A stretch of 64,000 nucleotides of DNA from Pseudomonas sp. WN033 (GTDB taxonomy: Bacteria; Pseudomonadota; Gammaproteobacteria; Pseudomonadales; Pseudomonadaceae), in the NCBI GenBank assembly GCA_002287035.1, contig NSKG01000009.1, positions 124,001 through 188,000 on the forward strand, in the 5' to 3' direction. The notes beneath the pieces are model-generated. The model ran no database searches and was not told the origin of the DNA. It saw only the letters and a program-made list of their open reading frames with translations. Below, piece after piece: positions 9,856 to 17,887 of this stretch (position 1 is the first letter of the stretch; the number at the start of each line of letters is the position of its first letter). Both the position numbers and the translations under genes were made by a program.

Positions 9856-10401
9856 TCAGTTATCTGCCGTAATGGCGGTGGCCTGATAGCCCCAACCATC
9901 GCGGGCATCCAGCAGGCGGTAGGTGTTGTTGATGTACTCGCCGGGGAAGAGCACCAACAAACGCCCCGGGACATGCTCGGCCAGCTGCTTGACGAAATCA
10001 GAGACCGAGGCAAACCCGAACAGGGTGCCGCAGCCAACCAAGGCCACCAGGGTGTTGCTGTCGGCCTGATCTTTGATGCGTTCAGCCAATTCGGTGACCG
10101 ACTGGCGCATGAAGGTTTTGTATTTCGGGGTGAGGCTGTCCGGGTCCTCGAAGTAGTCTTCCCGGTACTTTTGCTGCGCCATCCAGTCCGGGAACAACCG
10201 GGTGATATCCAGCTCCAGCCAGGGGTGGCCGGCGCTTTCGGTGGCGAGACGAAACTCTTCGATCCGGGCACGCAGCTTGAGCTCGTCTTCCTTGTGGTAG
10301 ACGGCAAAGAGCACCCGCTGCTCGTTGGCCAGGCCGCTGATCCAGGGCAGGCTGATGTGGTTGCTGTAGCTTGTCAGCAGACGGTTTAGCCGGTTACTCA
10401 T
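9856..10401 (-). CDS. brxB: BREX protein BrxB (DUF1788)
   Basis: A 181-residue DUF1788 protein beginning MSNRLNRLL, with a conserved VALVGCGTLFGF strand-turn near residue 120 and LLVLFPGEY near residue 150. BrxB is a core component of type I BREX needed for defence; its biochemical activity is not established. Its start overlaps the 3' end of brxA by 8 bp, which fixes the order brxA-brxB-brxC. Confidence 0.92.
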   Translation of the reverse strand: MSNRLNRLLTSYSNHISLPWISGLANEQRVLFAVYHKEDELKLRARIEEFRLATESAGHPWLELDITRLFPDWMAQQKYREDYFEDPDSLTPKYKTFMRQSVTELAERIKDQADSNTLVALVGCGTLFGFASVSDFVKQLAEHVPGRLLVLFPGEYINNTYRLLDARDGWGYQATAITADN

Positions 10402-11173
10402 GCAGCCAGCCCTCCTCTTCCCTGGTCAGATAGTCGGGAAAGGTGACTTCCACGACCTCACTGGAGTGTTTGAAATTAAGCAGGCCGCTATGGCTGGCCT
10501 GACGCGCCAGCTCCAGAAGGCGCTCCAGGCGACAGCCCAGCAACTTGGTCCATTCGGTATTGAACAGGCGGTTGCCCGTGGCGCCTTGCAAGTAGCCAAG
10601 AAACAGCGCAAAGGCGACGTTGGCCGGGCGAATGTCGGGCTCGGTGCGGTGTTTCTTTTGTCGGCCTTCAAGGTAGCCGGCGTGGGTCCAGGTGCCGTTG
10701 ACGTTTTGGGCCAGGGATTTCAAGGTCGCGGCACTGTAGCGGTCGGGGCACTGTTCGGCGAATACCTCTTCCATGCTTTCCCGTGGCAGCCATTCGCCCG
10801 GAGCCAGTTGCAGAATTTTGCTCATGGATATTCGCAGAAGAGGGTCGCGGGCCAAGCCCATCTGACAGGCCAGCAAGGTTCTGGCTGACTCATCGCTGTC
10901 CCACAGGCGGCGAAACACCCGAAACAAGGGAATAGCTGTGTCCATGCCATACAGATCAACCAGGTGCCGCCAGGTGAGCTTGCGGGCCTTTTCAGTGGGT
11001 TTGTGCAGGACGTTGAAAACTTCAATATCTTCCTTGTACTGATCGGCAGTGGCGCTCGCGGGGCGACCATAGAACAACTCGCTGACCTCAGCCAGCATCA
11101 TAGTGCGGCTGGCATGCGCGCCGTTGCGGCCAAATTTGAAGCCAAACTTCTGCTGTGCAGCGGTACTACTCAT
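10394..11173 (-). CDS. brxA: BREX protein BrxA (DUF1819)
   Basis: A 259-residue DUF1819 protein starting MSSTAAQQKFGFKFGRNGA; the frame is open further upstream, but that extension reads through the brxR gene and looks like noise. ATG at 11173 overlaps the brxR stop by 8 bp. Known BrxA proteins are small helical proteins that resemble NusB and bind DNA, and they are core parts of type I BREX. Visible family features include ARTLLACQMGLARD and LFLGYLQGATGNRLFNTEW near residues 100 and 195. Confidence 0.92.
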   Translation of the reverse strand: MSSTAAQQKFGFKFGRNGAHASRTMMLAEVSELFYGRPASATADQYKEDIEVFNVLHKPTEKARKLTWRHLVDLYGMDTAIPLFRVFRRLWDSDESARTLLACQMGLARDPLLRISMSKILQLAPGEWLPRESMEEVFAEQCPDRYSAATLKSLAQNVNGTWTHAGYLEGRQKKHRTEPDIRPANVAFALFLGYLQGATGNRLFNTEWTKLLGCRLERLLELARQASHSGLLNFKHSSEVVEVTFPDYLTREEEGWLHE

Positions 11174-12065
11174 GCTGGGTTGTCTCCAGGGTAAAACCGG
11201 GGGCAATGGCGAGGTTGAGCTGTTTGGCGACACCCTGGGGATCGCACAGCGCCAGCTGGTACTCATCCGGGTTAAGGTGCGCATCCAGGCTGCAATCAAC
11301 GCCCCAGCGCCGCAGCAAGTAGGCGGCAGTGGCTGCTCTGGCCTGTAGCTGCAAGGTTTGCCCTGGCTGCAAGCTGTAATCCAGCTCAATGGCGCGGGCA
11401 AAAGCCGCTTTAGGATGGGGCATCAACTCCAGGGCGATGGAGCGTTGCCAGTCCTGATCCTGGGTGATGGCTTCTACAGCCGGGTTGACCGGTTCAGCGT
11501 CGGCATGCACAGCGGTAATACGGGTCAGTACAAAATCCCGGAACTGCGCATGACGGCGGCAGTAGGCCCGCACATGCCAGCGCAAGCCAGTATTGACCAG
11601 GCTATGCGGCACAATCTCGCGACGGGTTTCCCCGCTGCTGATCGAAACGTAGCTGATGCACAGCGCCTGGCCGGCATAAATCGCGCGGGATACCGCCGCG
11701 AGCATATCCAGATCCGGTTGATTGAGCGCGTTAGCGGTATCGACCTGAATGGTCTGGCTGCACGGCTCCAGACCTACGCCTTGCCCCAGACTGAGGGTTT
11801 GCAGGGTATGTTCGCGGTCGTAGGTAAACAGCGGGGTGAAGCCAGCTGTGCGACGGTAGACCTTGTTGCTGTGGTCATAATCCAGGTTATGCGGCGCCAG
11901 CTGGCGGTACAGGGTGAAATCGCGCGTGGCGTTGGACAAGGCAATGGCAAAGCGCTGGACCAGATCATGCCGGGTGACCTGACCACGGAAACGGGCCAGA
12001 AAGTCGATCTGCCACAGGCGCTCGCGCTGGTTGGGTGAAGCTGCCTGTGGGGCCGTCATTGGCAT
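11166..12065 (-). CDS. brxR: BREX transcriptional regulator BrxR (WYL domain)
   Basis: A 299-residue regulator: N-terminal winged helix (about residues 10-90), WYL domain (about 125-200, with IVPHSLVNTGLRWHVRAYC) and a C-terminal WCX region. This is the architecture of BrxR/CapW, autorepressors that sit first in BREX and other defence operons and are thought to sense a ligand through WYL. The gene overlaps brxA by 8 bp. The 139 bp upstream contain a TATCAT -10-like box but no clear operator that I can assign. ATG at 12065 has AAGG 4 nt upstream; a second in-frame ATG two codons later is possible. Confidence 0.92.
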   Translation of the reverse strand: MPMTAPQAASPNQRERLWQIDFLARFRGQVTRHDLVQRFAIALSNATRDFTLYRQLAPHNLDYDHSNKVYRRTAGFTPLFTYDREHTLQTLSLGQGVGLEPCSQTIQVDTANALNQPDLDMLAAVSRAIYAGQALCISYVSISSGETRREIVPHSLVNTGLRWHVRAYCRRHAQFRDFVLTRITAVHADAEPVNPAVEAITQDQDWQRSIALELMPHPKAAFARAIELDYSLQPGQTLQLQARAATAAYLLRRWGVDCSLDAHLNPDEYQLALCDPQGVAKQLNLAIAPGFTLETTQHE

Positions 12066-12204
12066 CTAGCCTTGTCCTTATCTGAACTGCTGGATCAGTG
12101 GTGCTAAAAATGATGATAACAGGGCTTTTCCAGTAGTGCCACATTGGAATTAGATGCTGTAAGCCCCTTATCGGTCCCTTCGTTTGCGAAGCACATCAAG
12201 CAGG

Positions 12205-13107
12205 CTACGCCGTTTCGTCATGAAGCTGCCCAAGCCTTTCAAGCACCTGCCCTGCGTACTTTGCTGGGTAAGACCAGTTCTTGTACCGACGGCTATAACG
12301 ACCACCAAGCTCACCTGCCCAAGCCTTCAGCAACTGTACGATCTGCGGATTGTAGGCATATGAGCGAACGACCAGATCCCCGGATGGCAGTCTCATCGCA
12401 CCGAGCCACATACCCAACACAGTGAAACGATGCTGAACAAATGCGTCAGGATGGATCATGCCTTTATCTTCAAATGGCAGGCATTTCGACTCGGAATGGG
12501 CAGTCGCTGGGTCATCTTGCGGCATTTCAGGATCATGGGGGTAAAGCCAGGTTTTATGTTGAGTGTCATGAAGGATGTGCTGACGGATCTCCAGGTAGGG
12601 CTTGTGCATCTGATCCAGCAGATACCGCAGATTCAGCTCTACCGTTTTATCCTGCAAGCGATCGATTTTCTCTTGCTTGTACTCGTCAACAAAGGAGGTC
12701 ACGGCAATTTCGATGAGCAATTGCGTACCATCCTTTAGCTTGGCGACCAGGTCAGGACGAAATAACTGCTGCGTTTGCTCCGCATGGATCTCAGCAAAGT
12801 CCCACCAACTGGTTTTGTCGGCTTCCGGGTCGTTTGGTGAAGGGTAGACACCTGGCATGGGCGGTAACTGCAATCCCTCTGCCTGCAAAATAACCTGCTT
12901 GGCCAGTTTATGCAGGATCGATTCCGGTGCGATATCACAGGCGATCTTGCCAGCATGATGCGAGAAGTGATGCGTTTTGTGTGGCCCCTTTTTCGCCACG
13001 ACCCTTGCACCACAGATGAAGCATTGGCAAAGGCATGCCAACCCTCGCTTGGCGTCATCGATATAAACCAGCATGCCGTCCTGGTCACAGGCATAGAACA
13101 TACTCAT
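12205..13107 (-). CDS. CoiA-like predicted nuclease
   Basis: A 300-residue protein. The N-terminus carries a zinc-binding CLCQCFICGA...HHFSHH cluster, and residues about 105-150 hold RPDLVAKLKDGTQLLIEIAVT, the acidic core of a PD-(D/E)xK-like nuclease fold; this combination is typical of the competence protein CoiA family. The C-terminal 60 residues (YNPQIVQLLKAWAG...KYAGQVL) form a separate helical domain. An ATG at 13140 exists, but AGAGGGG 8 nt before the ATG at 13107 decides the start. It is codirectional with the BREX operon but separated by a 139-bp gap, so it is probably its own unit. Whether it acts in DNA uptake or in defence cannot be told from sequence. Confidence 0.7.
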   Translation of the reverse strand: MSMFYACDQDGMLVYIDDAKRGLACLCQCFICGARVVAKKGPHKTHHFSHHAGKIACDIAPESILHKLAKQVILQAEGLQLPPMPGVYPSPNDPEADKTSWWDFAEIHAEQTQQLFRPDLVAKLKDGTQLLIEIAVTSFVDEYKQEKIDRLQDKTVELNLRYLLDQMHKPYLEIRQHILHDTQHKTWLYPHDPEMPQDDPATAHSESKCLPFEDKGMIHPDAFVQHRFTVLGMWLGAMRLPSGDLVVRSYAYNPQIVQLLKAWAGELGGRYSRRYKNWSYPAKYAGQVLERLGQLHDETA

Positions 13108-13219
13108 GGCTTGAACCCCTCTGGTATAAAGTCGGGGCAAGCATTTCGATTAATGGCGAGACAAACATCCACCGAAGCCTACACGAAGACTTTGGTGGTG
13201 CTTTTCAAGGACAGAACCC

Positions 13220-13803
13220 ATGCGTGATGTATTTCAGTGCCTGGTTGAAGAGCTGCAGCAGTACCCAGTTGATAGCAAGGCTTATCAGGTACTGCGCTTT
13301 ATGGCCGAAGACAAATTGCGGGCGCTTGATAACGGCAGGAATGAACCCCTGACCTACGAACGCCCGGCGCTTATGGCGAGCGTTGTCGGGGCAAATCAAC
13401 ATGTTCAGATGAATCCGGCACGCTGGCTGGTGGCTGGCAAGCTTGAGCACTATATGGATTCGATCATGCCCTCGCTGTCTCAGCGTTTACGTGCCGCTGG
13501 CCTGAATCATAAACCCGCAGTCAGGAAGGACAATGAGCGCGGCGGTGCCGGGAAGCAGCTTACTTACTGGCTGGACACCGAACCGCTTGATGATGAGTAC
13601 GCTGCCAGCACGTCAGAAATAGAACAACTATCTGTTCGCTATCAGCGCTCGAATACCGGTGCAATAGAACCTTCCTGGCTGTTTCGGCTGATTTTCAACA
13701 AGGGCGAGCTGAAGAACAGGAGTCATCGCGGCTACTGGCTGATTGGGTCGGTTGTTATCACTCTGTTGTTACTGGCTCTATGGTTGGGGCTGGCCCTGCT
13801 TGG
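13220..13803 (+). pseudogene. Host membrane-protein gene, 5' fragment split by prophage
   Basis: Codons 1-194 of an unrecognised host protein starting MRDVFQCLVEELQQ, with AAGGACA before the ATG. Residues about 173-195 form a transmembrane helix (YWLIGSVVITLLLLALWLGL). The frame reads 12 more bases into the prophage and stops at 13816. The prophage left end falls at 13804, and the last six host bases, GCTTGG, recur at 49145. Joining here restores an uninterrupted frame into 49151-49553, giving a 328-residue protein with two membrane helices and a C-terminal CPIC motif. The intact gene lies divergent from the CoiA-like gene and may be functionally linked to it (inference). Confidence 0.8.
13798..13803. 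repeat. Target-site duplication, left copy (GCTTGG)
   Basis: Six bases identical to 49145-49150 and lying exactly outside the TG...CA ends of the prophage. Short duplications of this size are the expected product of Mu-type transposition. Confidence 0.85.
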
Positions 13804-13846
13804 TGAGAGGGAGTGAGATAAATAATACAGGGAAGGCTAGATAAAT
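13804..13846. repeat. Prophage left terminal repeats
   Basis: GATAAAT at 13817-13823 and 13840-13846, spaced 23 bp. The first lies at the same offset from the end as its counterpart at the right end. Probable transposase A binding sites. Confidence 0.7.
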
Positions 13847-13915
13847 GCGGGATATTGAGGGACGAACCGGGATATATCGGGACAGGAATTGAAAAGGAGT
13901 TTCAAAAATAGGCAG

Positions 13916-14269
13916 TCAAAATAGCTTTGGCTGCCGGTAGTCGAGATCGCGTTTGCGGGCGCGTTCTATGATCTTATAGATGCCCCGTACAGTCATGTCA
14001 TATTTCCTTGCCAGGTCAGCGTGATTATTGCCAGTGAACTCTTCATATATAAGCAGATCACGTGCAGCCAGCTTGAACCGGTAGTCCTTCGGGATATTGA
14101 TCAGTTGCCCACCCCAATGAGCAGCCAGCCGATCGGCTAAGGCCGCCCCGCATTGCTCAGCCAGACTGGCGGCAACACCGTGGTCCTCCAGGACGGACGC
14201 AACCAGGTCAGCAACGTCTGACAGCAGCTCGTGCCGCTGCTGCTCCATGTGGGGTGAGATAGCGCTCAT
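13916..14269 (-). CDS. mor: Mor-family transcription activator
   Basis: A 117-residue protein with an N-terminal helical dimerisation region and a C-terminal helix-turn-helix (NHADLARKYDMTVRGIYKII), as in Mu Mor/C. It is the last gene of the leftward early operon, 112 bp from the phage end, where BcepMu-like phages keep it. Mor proteins bind dyad sites and recruit RNA polymerase to middle or late promoters; it is the best candidate for binding the repeated TTTTG-N8-CAAAA elements. Its start overlaps the previous stop (ATGA). Confidence 0.88.
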   Translation of the reverse strand: MSAISPHMEQQRHELLSDVADLVASVLEDHGVAASLAEQCGAALADRLAAHWGGQLINIPKDYRFKLAARDLLIYEEFTGNNHADLARKYDMTVRGIYKIIERARKRDLDYRQPKLF

Positions 14270-14802
14270 TGGCCAAGCTCCTTGAGGCGTTTGTCGGCCT
14301 CTTCGGGTGTGATCAGTTTGAGACGTAGATCGTTTTGGATCTGGTAGTACCGTTCCAGTCGCTCATTCGCATCGGTACCGGGCTTAACCGTCTTGGGTGT
14401 AAGTGCCTGGACTGCTGCGGGATCGCTGGCTATGCCGTAAACCACGGCCCGCAGATAGTGGTGATTCTCCAGGGGCAATGTCAGCTTCTCGCGTTGCACG
14501 ATCACCTGCTCAATGCCAGCCACCCACAGCGCAGGCGTTGCCTTACGTGCATCGGTTGTCCGGGCATCTCGGGTCACGCTTCCGGCATCGACCAGCTGCT
14601 GAAGGTCGCTGACCAAACGGATAGCTTTGCTCATGCGCAGACTGCGCTTCGCCGGGCTGAACAGTCGGAGATAACTGAGTACCGTCTTGGCCAGCTTGGG
14701 CGGCATTTCCGCAAACAATGCCGCCCGTCGCTTGCCTTCTTCGTCGGCCAGGCCCGCTTCAAAGGGAAACTGCTCACCGCAGCATGGGCACGTCAACTGC
14801 AT
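14266..14802 (-). CDS. Phage early protein with N-terminal zinc ribbon
   Basis: A 178-residue protein that opens MQLTCPCCGEQFPFEAG, a single CPCC knuckle, followed by helical sequence (MPPKLAKTVLSYLRLFSPAKRSLRMSK split around residue 45). Proteins of this type sit between GemA and Mor in B3-like phages; no function is established. Its start overlaps the gemA 3' end by 10 bp and its stop overlaps mor by 4 bp, so the three are translationally coupled. Confidence 0.8.
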   Translation of the reverse strand: MQLTCPCCGEQFPFEAGLADEEGKRRAALFAEMPPKLAKTVLSYLRLFSPAKRSLRMSKAIRLVSDLQQLVDAGSVTRDARTTDARKATPALWVAGIEQVIVQREKLTLPLENHHYLRAVVYGIASDPAAVQALTPKTVKPGTDANERLERYYQIQNDLRLKLITPEEADKRLKELGQ

Positions 14803-15365
14803 AGTTGCGGCCCCTTCTCATTCTGCTCAGCACGCAAGGCTCGGATAATCGCTTCCAATGTTGGAATACTGCGATTCCACCCTTTGGGTAGGTCTTCCAA
14901 AACCGAGGTGCGTTCTGGCCCCTTGTATCCGAGTTCATCCAGCAAGCCTTCCAACTCGGCATTTAGGTTCTGCTTTCTCTGCTCAACATGCAGCGCGGCG
15001 ATCAGCGCCTTGTAGTGCTGGGGATTGCGTAGCCAGGCGCAGCGCGCGATACCGAACATTCGATTTGCGATGGCATCAGCATATGACCAGGGCAACTTCA
15101 TATCGGCCAGCAGCGCCTCGATCTTTGTGATCGAGGCGTCCTGCTGATTGAAGTTGTGAGGCTTGCCCTTTGCCCGGTTGCTCGGCTTGGGCTGAAACCC
15201 CAGGCGCTCCAGCTCGCGCAGTACACGACCAGCAGTGCGATCAGTGAGTTGCTTTGAGCTTGTGACGCCCGCGACCCTGCCGAGCAGGGCGCGGTAATCG
15301 GCATCCTCCAGGCCCAGCTGCTGCCGGGCGATGTGGATCTTGGCGGTGATAGCGCGAGAGATCAT
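14793..15365 (-). CDS. gemA: GemA regulatory protein (DUF1018, Mu gp16-like)
   Basis: A 190-residue protein with the DUF1018 N-terminus (KIHIARQQLGLEDADYRALL) and the TDRTAGRVLRELERLGF helix-turn region near residues 41-58. GemA of Mu alters host gene expression and DNA topology during infection. It is coupled to the upstream small gene by ATGA and placed just before the zinc-ribbon protein and mor, the usual transposable-phage order. Confidence 0.88.
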   Translation of the reverse strand: MISRAITAKIHIARQQLGLEDADYRALLGRVAGVTSSKQLTDRTAGRVLRELERLGFQPKPSNRAKGKPHNFNQQDASITKIEALLADMKLPWSYADAIANRMFGIARCAWLRNPQHYKALIAALHVEQRKQNLNAELEGLLDELGYKGPERTSVLEDLPKGWNRSIPTLEAIIRALRAEQNEKGPQLCS

Positions 15366-15610
15366 TGCAGCACCTCCGGTACCAGGTCGTCGTTTTCCTC
15401 GAAGTCTTCTTTCAGAATAAGCAGCGTTTCGTCTGCTGCTGCCTCGATGACTTCTCGAAAGCTCTCAAACTTCTTACCTGTCCCAGGGTGATGCGATGGT
15501 GCGCCCATCGCATGCTTGGTTGCAGCCTTAACCCAGCGTGGCATGGCCTGGAAGCTGCGATCCAGGCGCTCGATCAGCTTGGTACGTTCATCAGAAGTTA
15601 GGCGTCCCAT
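15362..15610 (-). CDS. Small phage early protein, unknown
   Basis: An 82-residue protein (MGRLTSDERTKLIERLDRSF) with basic N-terminal helices and an acidic C-terminus (EDFEENDDLVPEV). Coupled to gemA by a 4-bp overlap. Not recognised; probably a small regulatory or inhibitor protein of the early operon. Confidence 0.6.
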   Translation of the reverse strand: MGRLTSDERTKLIERLDRSFQAMPRWVKAATKHAMGAPSHHPGTGKKFESFREVIEAAADETLLILKEDFEENDDLVPEVLQ

Positions 15611-15645
15611 GTCATGCCCTCAGCAATATCAACGGCGTCTGTCAT
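15598..15645 (-). CDS. Possible 15-codon leader-like ORF
   Basis: ATG at 15645 overlaps the stop of the 72-residue gene (ATGA) and the frame ends in TAA after 15 codons (MTDAVDIAEGMTWDA). The start of the next gene lies inside it. It may only serve to carry ribosomes across the gap by coupled reinitiation; chance is also possible. Confidence 0.25.
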   Translation of the reverse strand: MTDAVDIAEGMTWDA

Positions 15646-15860
15646 CGTTGCTGCTCCAGCTGTTTGCGCCGACGCTTGATAGCCTGGAGAACCGTTTTCT
15701 GCATGCCCGGCAGGCTTTCAGCGGCGGCGCACTGTTCCAGGCTGAACGTGCGAACACGCGCAACGCGATCATAGGCGCAGCAGCTGTAATAGGGCCGGCC
15801 ATTGATCTCGCCCGAATAGAACGGGTTGTCTTGGGGGGATGGCATTTTTTGAACGCTCAT
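15642..15860 (-). CDS. Small phage early protein, unknown
   Basis: A 72-residue protein (MSVQKMPSPQDNPFYSGEIN) with a YYSCCAYD cysteine pair and a basic tail (AIKRRRKQLEQQR). Starts one base after the DUF2786 gene stops. No recognisable domain. Confidence 0.55.
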   Translation of the reverse strand: MSVQKMPSPQDNPFYSGEINGRPYYSCCAYDRVARVRTFSLEQCAAAESLPGMQKTVLQAIKRRRKQLEQQR

Positions 15861-15861
15861 G

Positions 15862-16569
15862 TCACACCCCCGCCGTCAGACGTGCTTGTTGCTTGTGCCC
15901 CATAGCCTGGTGGAGCTGAGCAGACTTGCCAGCGCGGTAGCCTGCATCGGCAGCTCCCGCGTCACGCGCTTTGGCCTTTCTGCGCTTCATTTTGTGGGTG
16001 CCCAGGTCGGGGTGGTGCTTGTCCATGTAGGCCTGGATCGCATCGGCGATGTTGTCATCAATGCCGGCGAACTCATCGACCTTGTGATACACAGCGTTGA
16101 TCCAGCCCTTGGCGAATAGGTCGCCACGGGACACTTTGGTTGAGCGTTTGCAGCGCTTATTGTTGGGCTGCTGCAAAAACTCGCGCCGAGCTTTTTGCAA
16201 CTGTCGCTCCAACACTTGATAGGCGTAGCCTGTTAGCTCTGGCGCAGCACCGCAGCCAACGAAGATGAAAGCGCCGACGGCACTGAAGATTCCAACTCTT
16301 AGCCGGGTGATGATCATCCGAGTGCCGAAGGCATGTGCGCACACATACGCCAGTTCCACACGCCACGGCGGTGGCGTGCCTTCTGAGCCGGCCTCTATTG
16401 TCACTTCACACGCCATGCTGGCCAGCACGTCACCCATCTCGACGTTATAGGCTTCCATCAACTTGTGAGCCTGGCGCAGCGCTGTTTCCGCCTCGTGTGG
16501 GTTGGAGCTTTTGCCCTTGGCCATCTCCAGGCATTTCTTGATCTTTCCGAGAGCGCGATCCTGGTCCAT
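15862..16569 (-). CDS. DUF2786 protein
   Basis: A 235-residue protein starting MDQDRALGKIKKCLEMAKG. Residues 1-45 are the DUF2786 helical hairpin (PHEAETALRQAHKLMEAYNV); a longer conserved region follows, with VELAYVCAHAFGTRM near residue 70 and a basic KMKRRKAKAR segment near residue 195. DUF2786 proteins are common in Mu-like early regions, with no proven function. ATG at 16569 is preferred over an upstream ATG that would overlap the DUF3164 gene by about 60 bp. Confidence 0.75.
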   Translation of the reverse strand: MDQDRALGKIKKCLEMAKGKSSNPHEAETALRQAHKLMEAYNVEMGDVLASMACEVTIEAGSEGTPPPWRVELAYVCAHAFGTRMIITRLRVGIFSAVGAFIFVGCGAAPELTGYAYQVLERQLQKARREFLQQPNNKRCKRSTKVSRGDLFAKGWINAVYHKVDEFAGIDDNIADAIQAYMDKHHPDLGTHKMKRRKAKARDAGAADAGYRAGKSAQLHQAMGHKQQARLTAGV

Positions 16570-16570
16570 C

Positions 16571-17191
16571 TCACACCCCCGCAATATCAAGGCTGATCTG
16601 TTTGTACTGGTCGGTGTCGCCCATGCGCTCATACACGCGGATATAGGACTTGCTACCGATCACCTGGCAGGCTTCGCCGATAGCCTTCATCGCTTGCTGC
16701 CAGCGCTTATCGGTTATCTCCAAGCGGCGCAGCGCGAGTACACGAGCGGTGCGGATCTCACCTTTGGTATCGGTGCGGAATGCGTCATTGACCAGCGTGA
16801 CTACCTCCGGTCGAGCGCCCTGCGTCCAGTCCTGTAGGCACTCATCAATCAACGCGCGGGCGGCCTGCAGCCGCTCATCAAAGCTGATGCTTTCCTGAAC
16901 TGCCCGCACAATCTTGAATCGCCCATCGAATGACAGCAGCGTGACGTTGCCCTTCTTGCCGCCGACCTTGGCACCGTACTCCTCTGCGCTCATCTCAATA
17001 AAGGCTTCTATATCGCCAAAGGCTACTGCCTTGAAGTCCGACAACTCGCTCGACAGTTCTGATGCGCGGTCAACCAGGTGCTGCACCAGGCGATCGCGCT
17101 CCAGATCAATCGGTTTGATCATGTCCTCAGGCACCAGGCGCCCCTGGGCATCGCGGCGGTAGCTTTCAGGGACTGCAATCTTCTCATTCAT
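16571..17191 (-). CDS. DUF3164 protein (Mu-like early gene)
   Basis: A 206-residue protein (MNEKIAVPESYRRDAQGRLV) with the DUF3164 signature VGGKKGNVTLLSFDGRFKIV near residues 77-96. It is widely conserved between the B ATPase and GemA in Mu-like phages. Role unknown, presumed to be in early development. GGAG before ATG at 17191 selects this start over one 18 bp upstream. It overlaps the preceding gene by 8 bp. Confidence 0.82.
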   Translation of the reverse strand: MNEKIAVPESYRRDAQGRLVPEDMIKPIDLERDRLVQHLVDRASELSSELSDFKAVAFGDIEAFIEMSAEEYGAKVGGKKGNVTLLSFDGRFKIVRAVQESISFDERLQAARALIDECLQDWTQGARPEVVTLVNDAFRTDTKGEIRTARVLALRRLEITDKRWQQAMKAIGEACQVIGSKSYIRVYERMGDTDQYKQISLDIAGV

Positions 17192-17603
17192 GGGGTTTCT
17201 CCATAGCATCCAGCCGCTCGATCTCGGCCAGGATCAGTGCAGCCGCTTTGACCAGGTCACGGCGGCGGGTTGTGGGTTTCCATGCGGCGCGCTCGAAGGG
17301 CCAGAGGTAAACGTCATTGCCCTCGAACCAGCGCAGCAGCTCAGGCGGTAGTGCGTAGCAGACAGCGGCCTGGGCCAGCTCGCCCTGGTCGTGTCCGGCA
17401 TCGTGCTCGGGATCATGTCCGTGCTTTTCCATCTGCTCGATCCGCTCGCGGATCACGTCCGCGAGGGCCGGCGCAGCCAGGGTTTGCAGGAATGTTTCTT
17501 GACCGGCGCGCAGCGCACGGATCAGAGCCATGTCCTTGTGCCGGTCCTCCCAGAGCACATCGATTTGGTTTTTGAGTTGCTGCTTTTCGTCATCGATGTT
17601 CAT
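17184..17603 (-). CDS. Phage early protein with HDPEHD motif
   Basis: A 139-residue protein. Residues about 50-82 (RIEQMEKHGHDPEHDAGHDQ followed by GELAQAAVCYA) match a motif found in many phage proteins of unknown function, resembling a degenerate MazG-like helical pair. ATGA-type coupling to the previous gene. No activity assigned. Confidence 0.65.
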   Translation of the reverse strand: MNIDDEKQQLKNQIDVLWEDRHKDMALIRALRAGQETFLQTLAAPALADVIRERIEQMEKHGHDPEHDAGHDQGELAQAAVCYALPPELLRWFEGNDVYLWPFERAAWKPTTRRRDLVKAAALILAEIERLDAMEKPHE

Positions 17604-17887
17604 CAGTGCACCCCTTGAGTCTCTTGTGCCTGCTTCACGTTCTTGTGGAAGTTGGCTGCAAGCTCATCGAGCACCTGATTCACCTGCTCGGTATTGCCAG
17701 CAATATGGGCCTGTACCATCATGTGCAGCTTCGGCCCCAGATAAGAGCGATACCCGTTCAGCTCAGACCACATCGTGAACATCTGCTGGTTGGCTCGCTC
17801 TAGGGCAGGTCTCAGCTCACTTTCATTCAGCAGCTCGGGACTTGCGAATGTGATGGGGGGCGATACATACACTTCTTCGGCGCTCAT
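17603..17887 (-). CDS. Small phage early protein, unknown
   Basis: A 94-residue protein starting MSAEEVYVSPPITFASPELL, helical after residue 20. GGAGG lies 9 nt before ATG 17887, and the start shares a base with the preceding TGA, so this start beats an upstream ATG at 17926. Not recognised. Confidence 0.6.
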   Translation of the reverse strand: MSAEEVYVSPPITFASPELLNESELRPALERANQQMFTMWSELNGYRSYLGPKLHMMVQAHIAGNTEQVNQVLDELAANFHKNVKQAQETQGVH

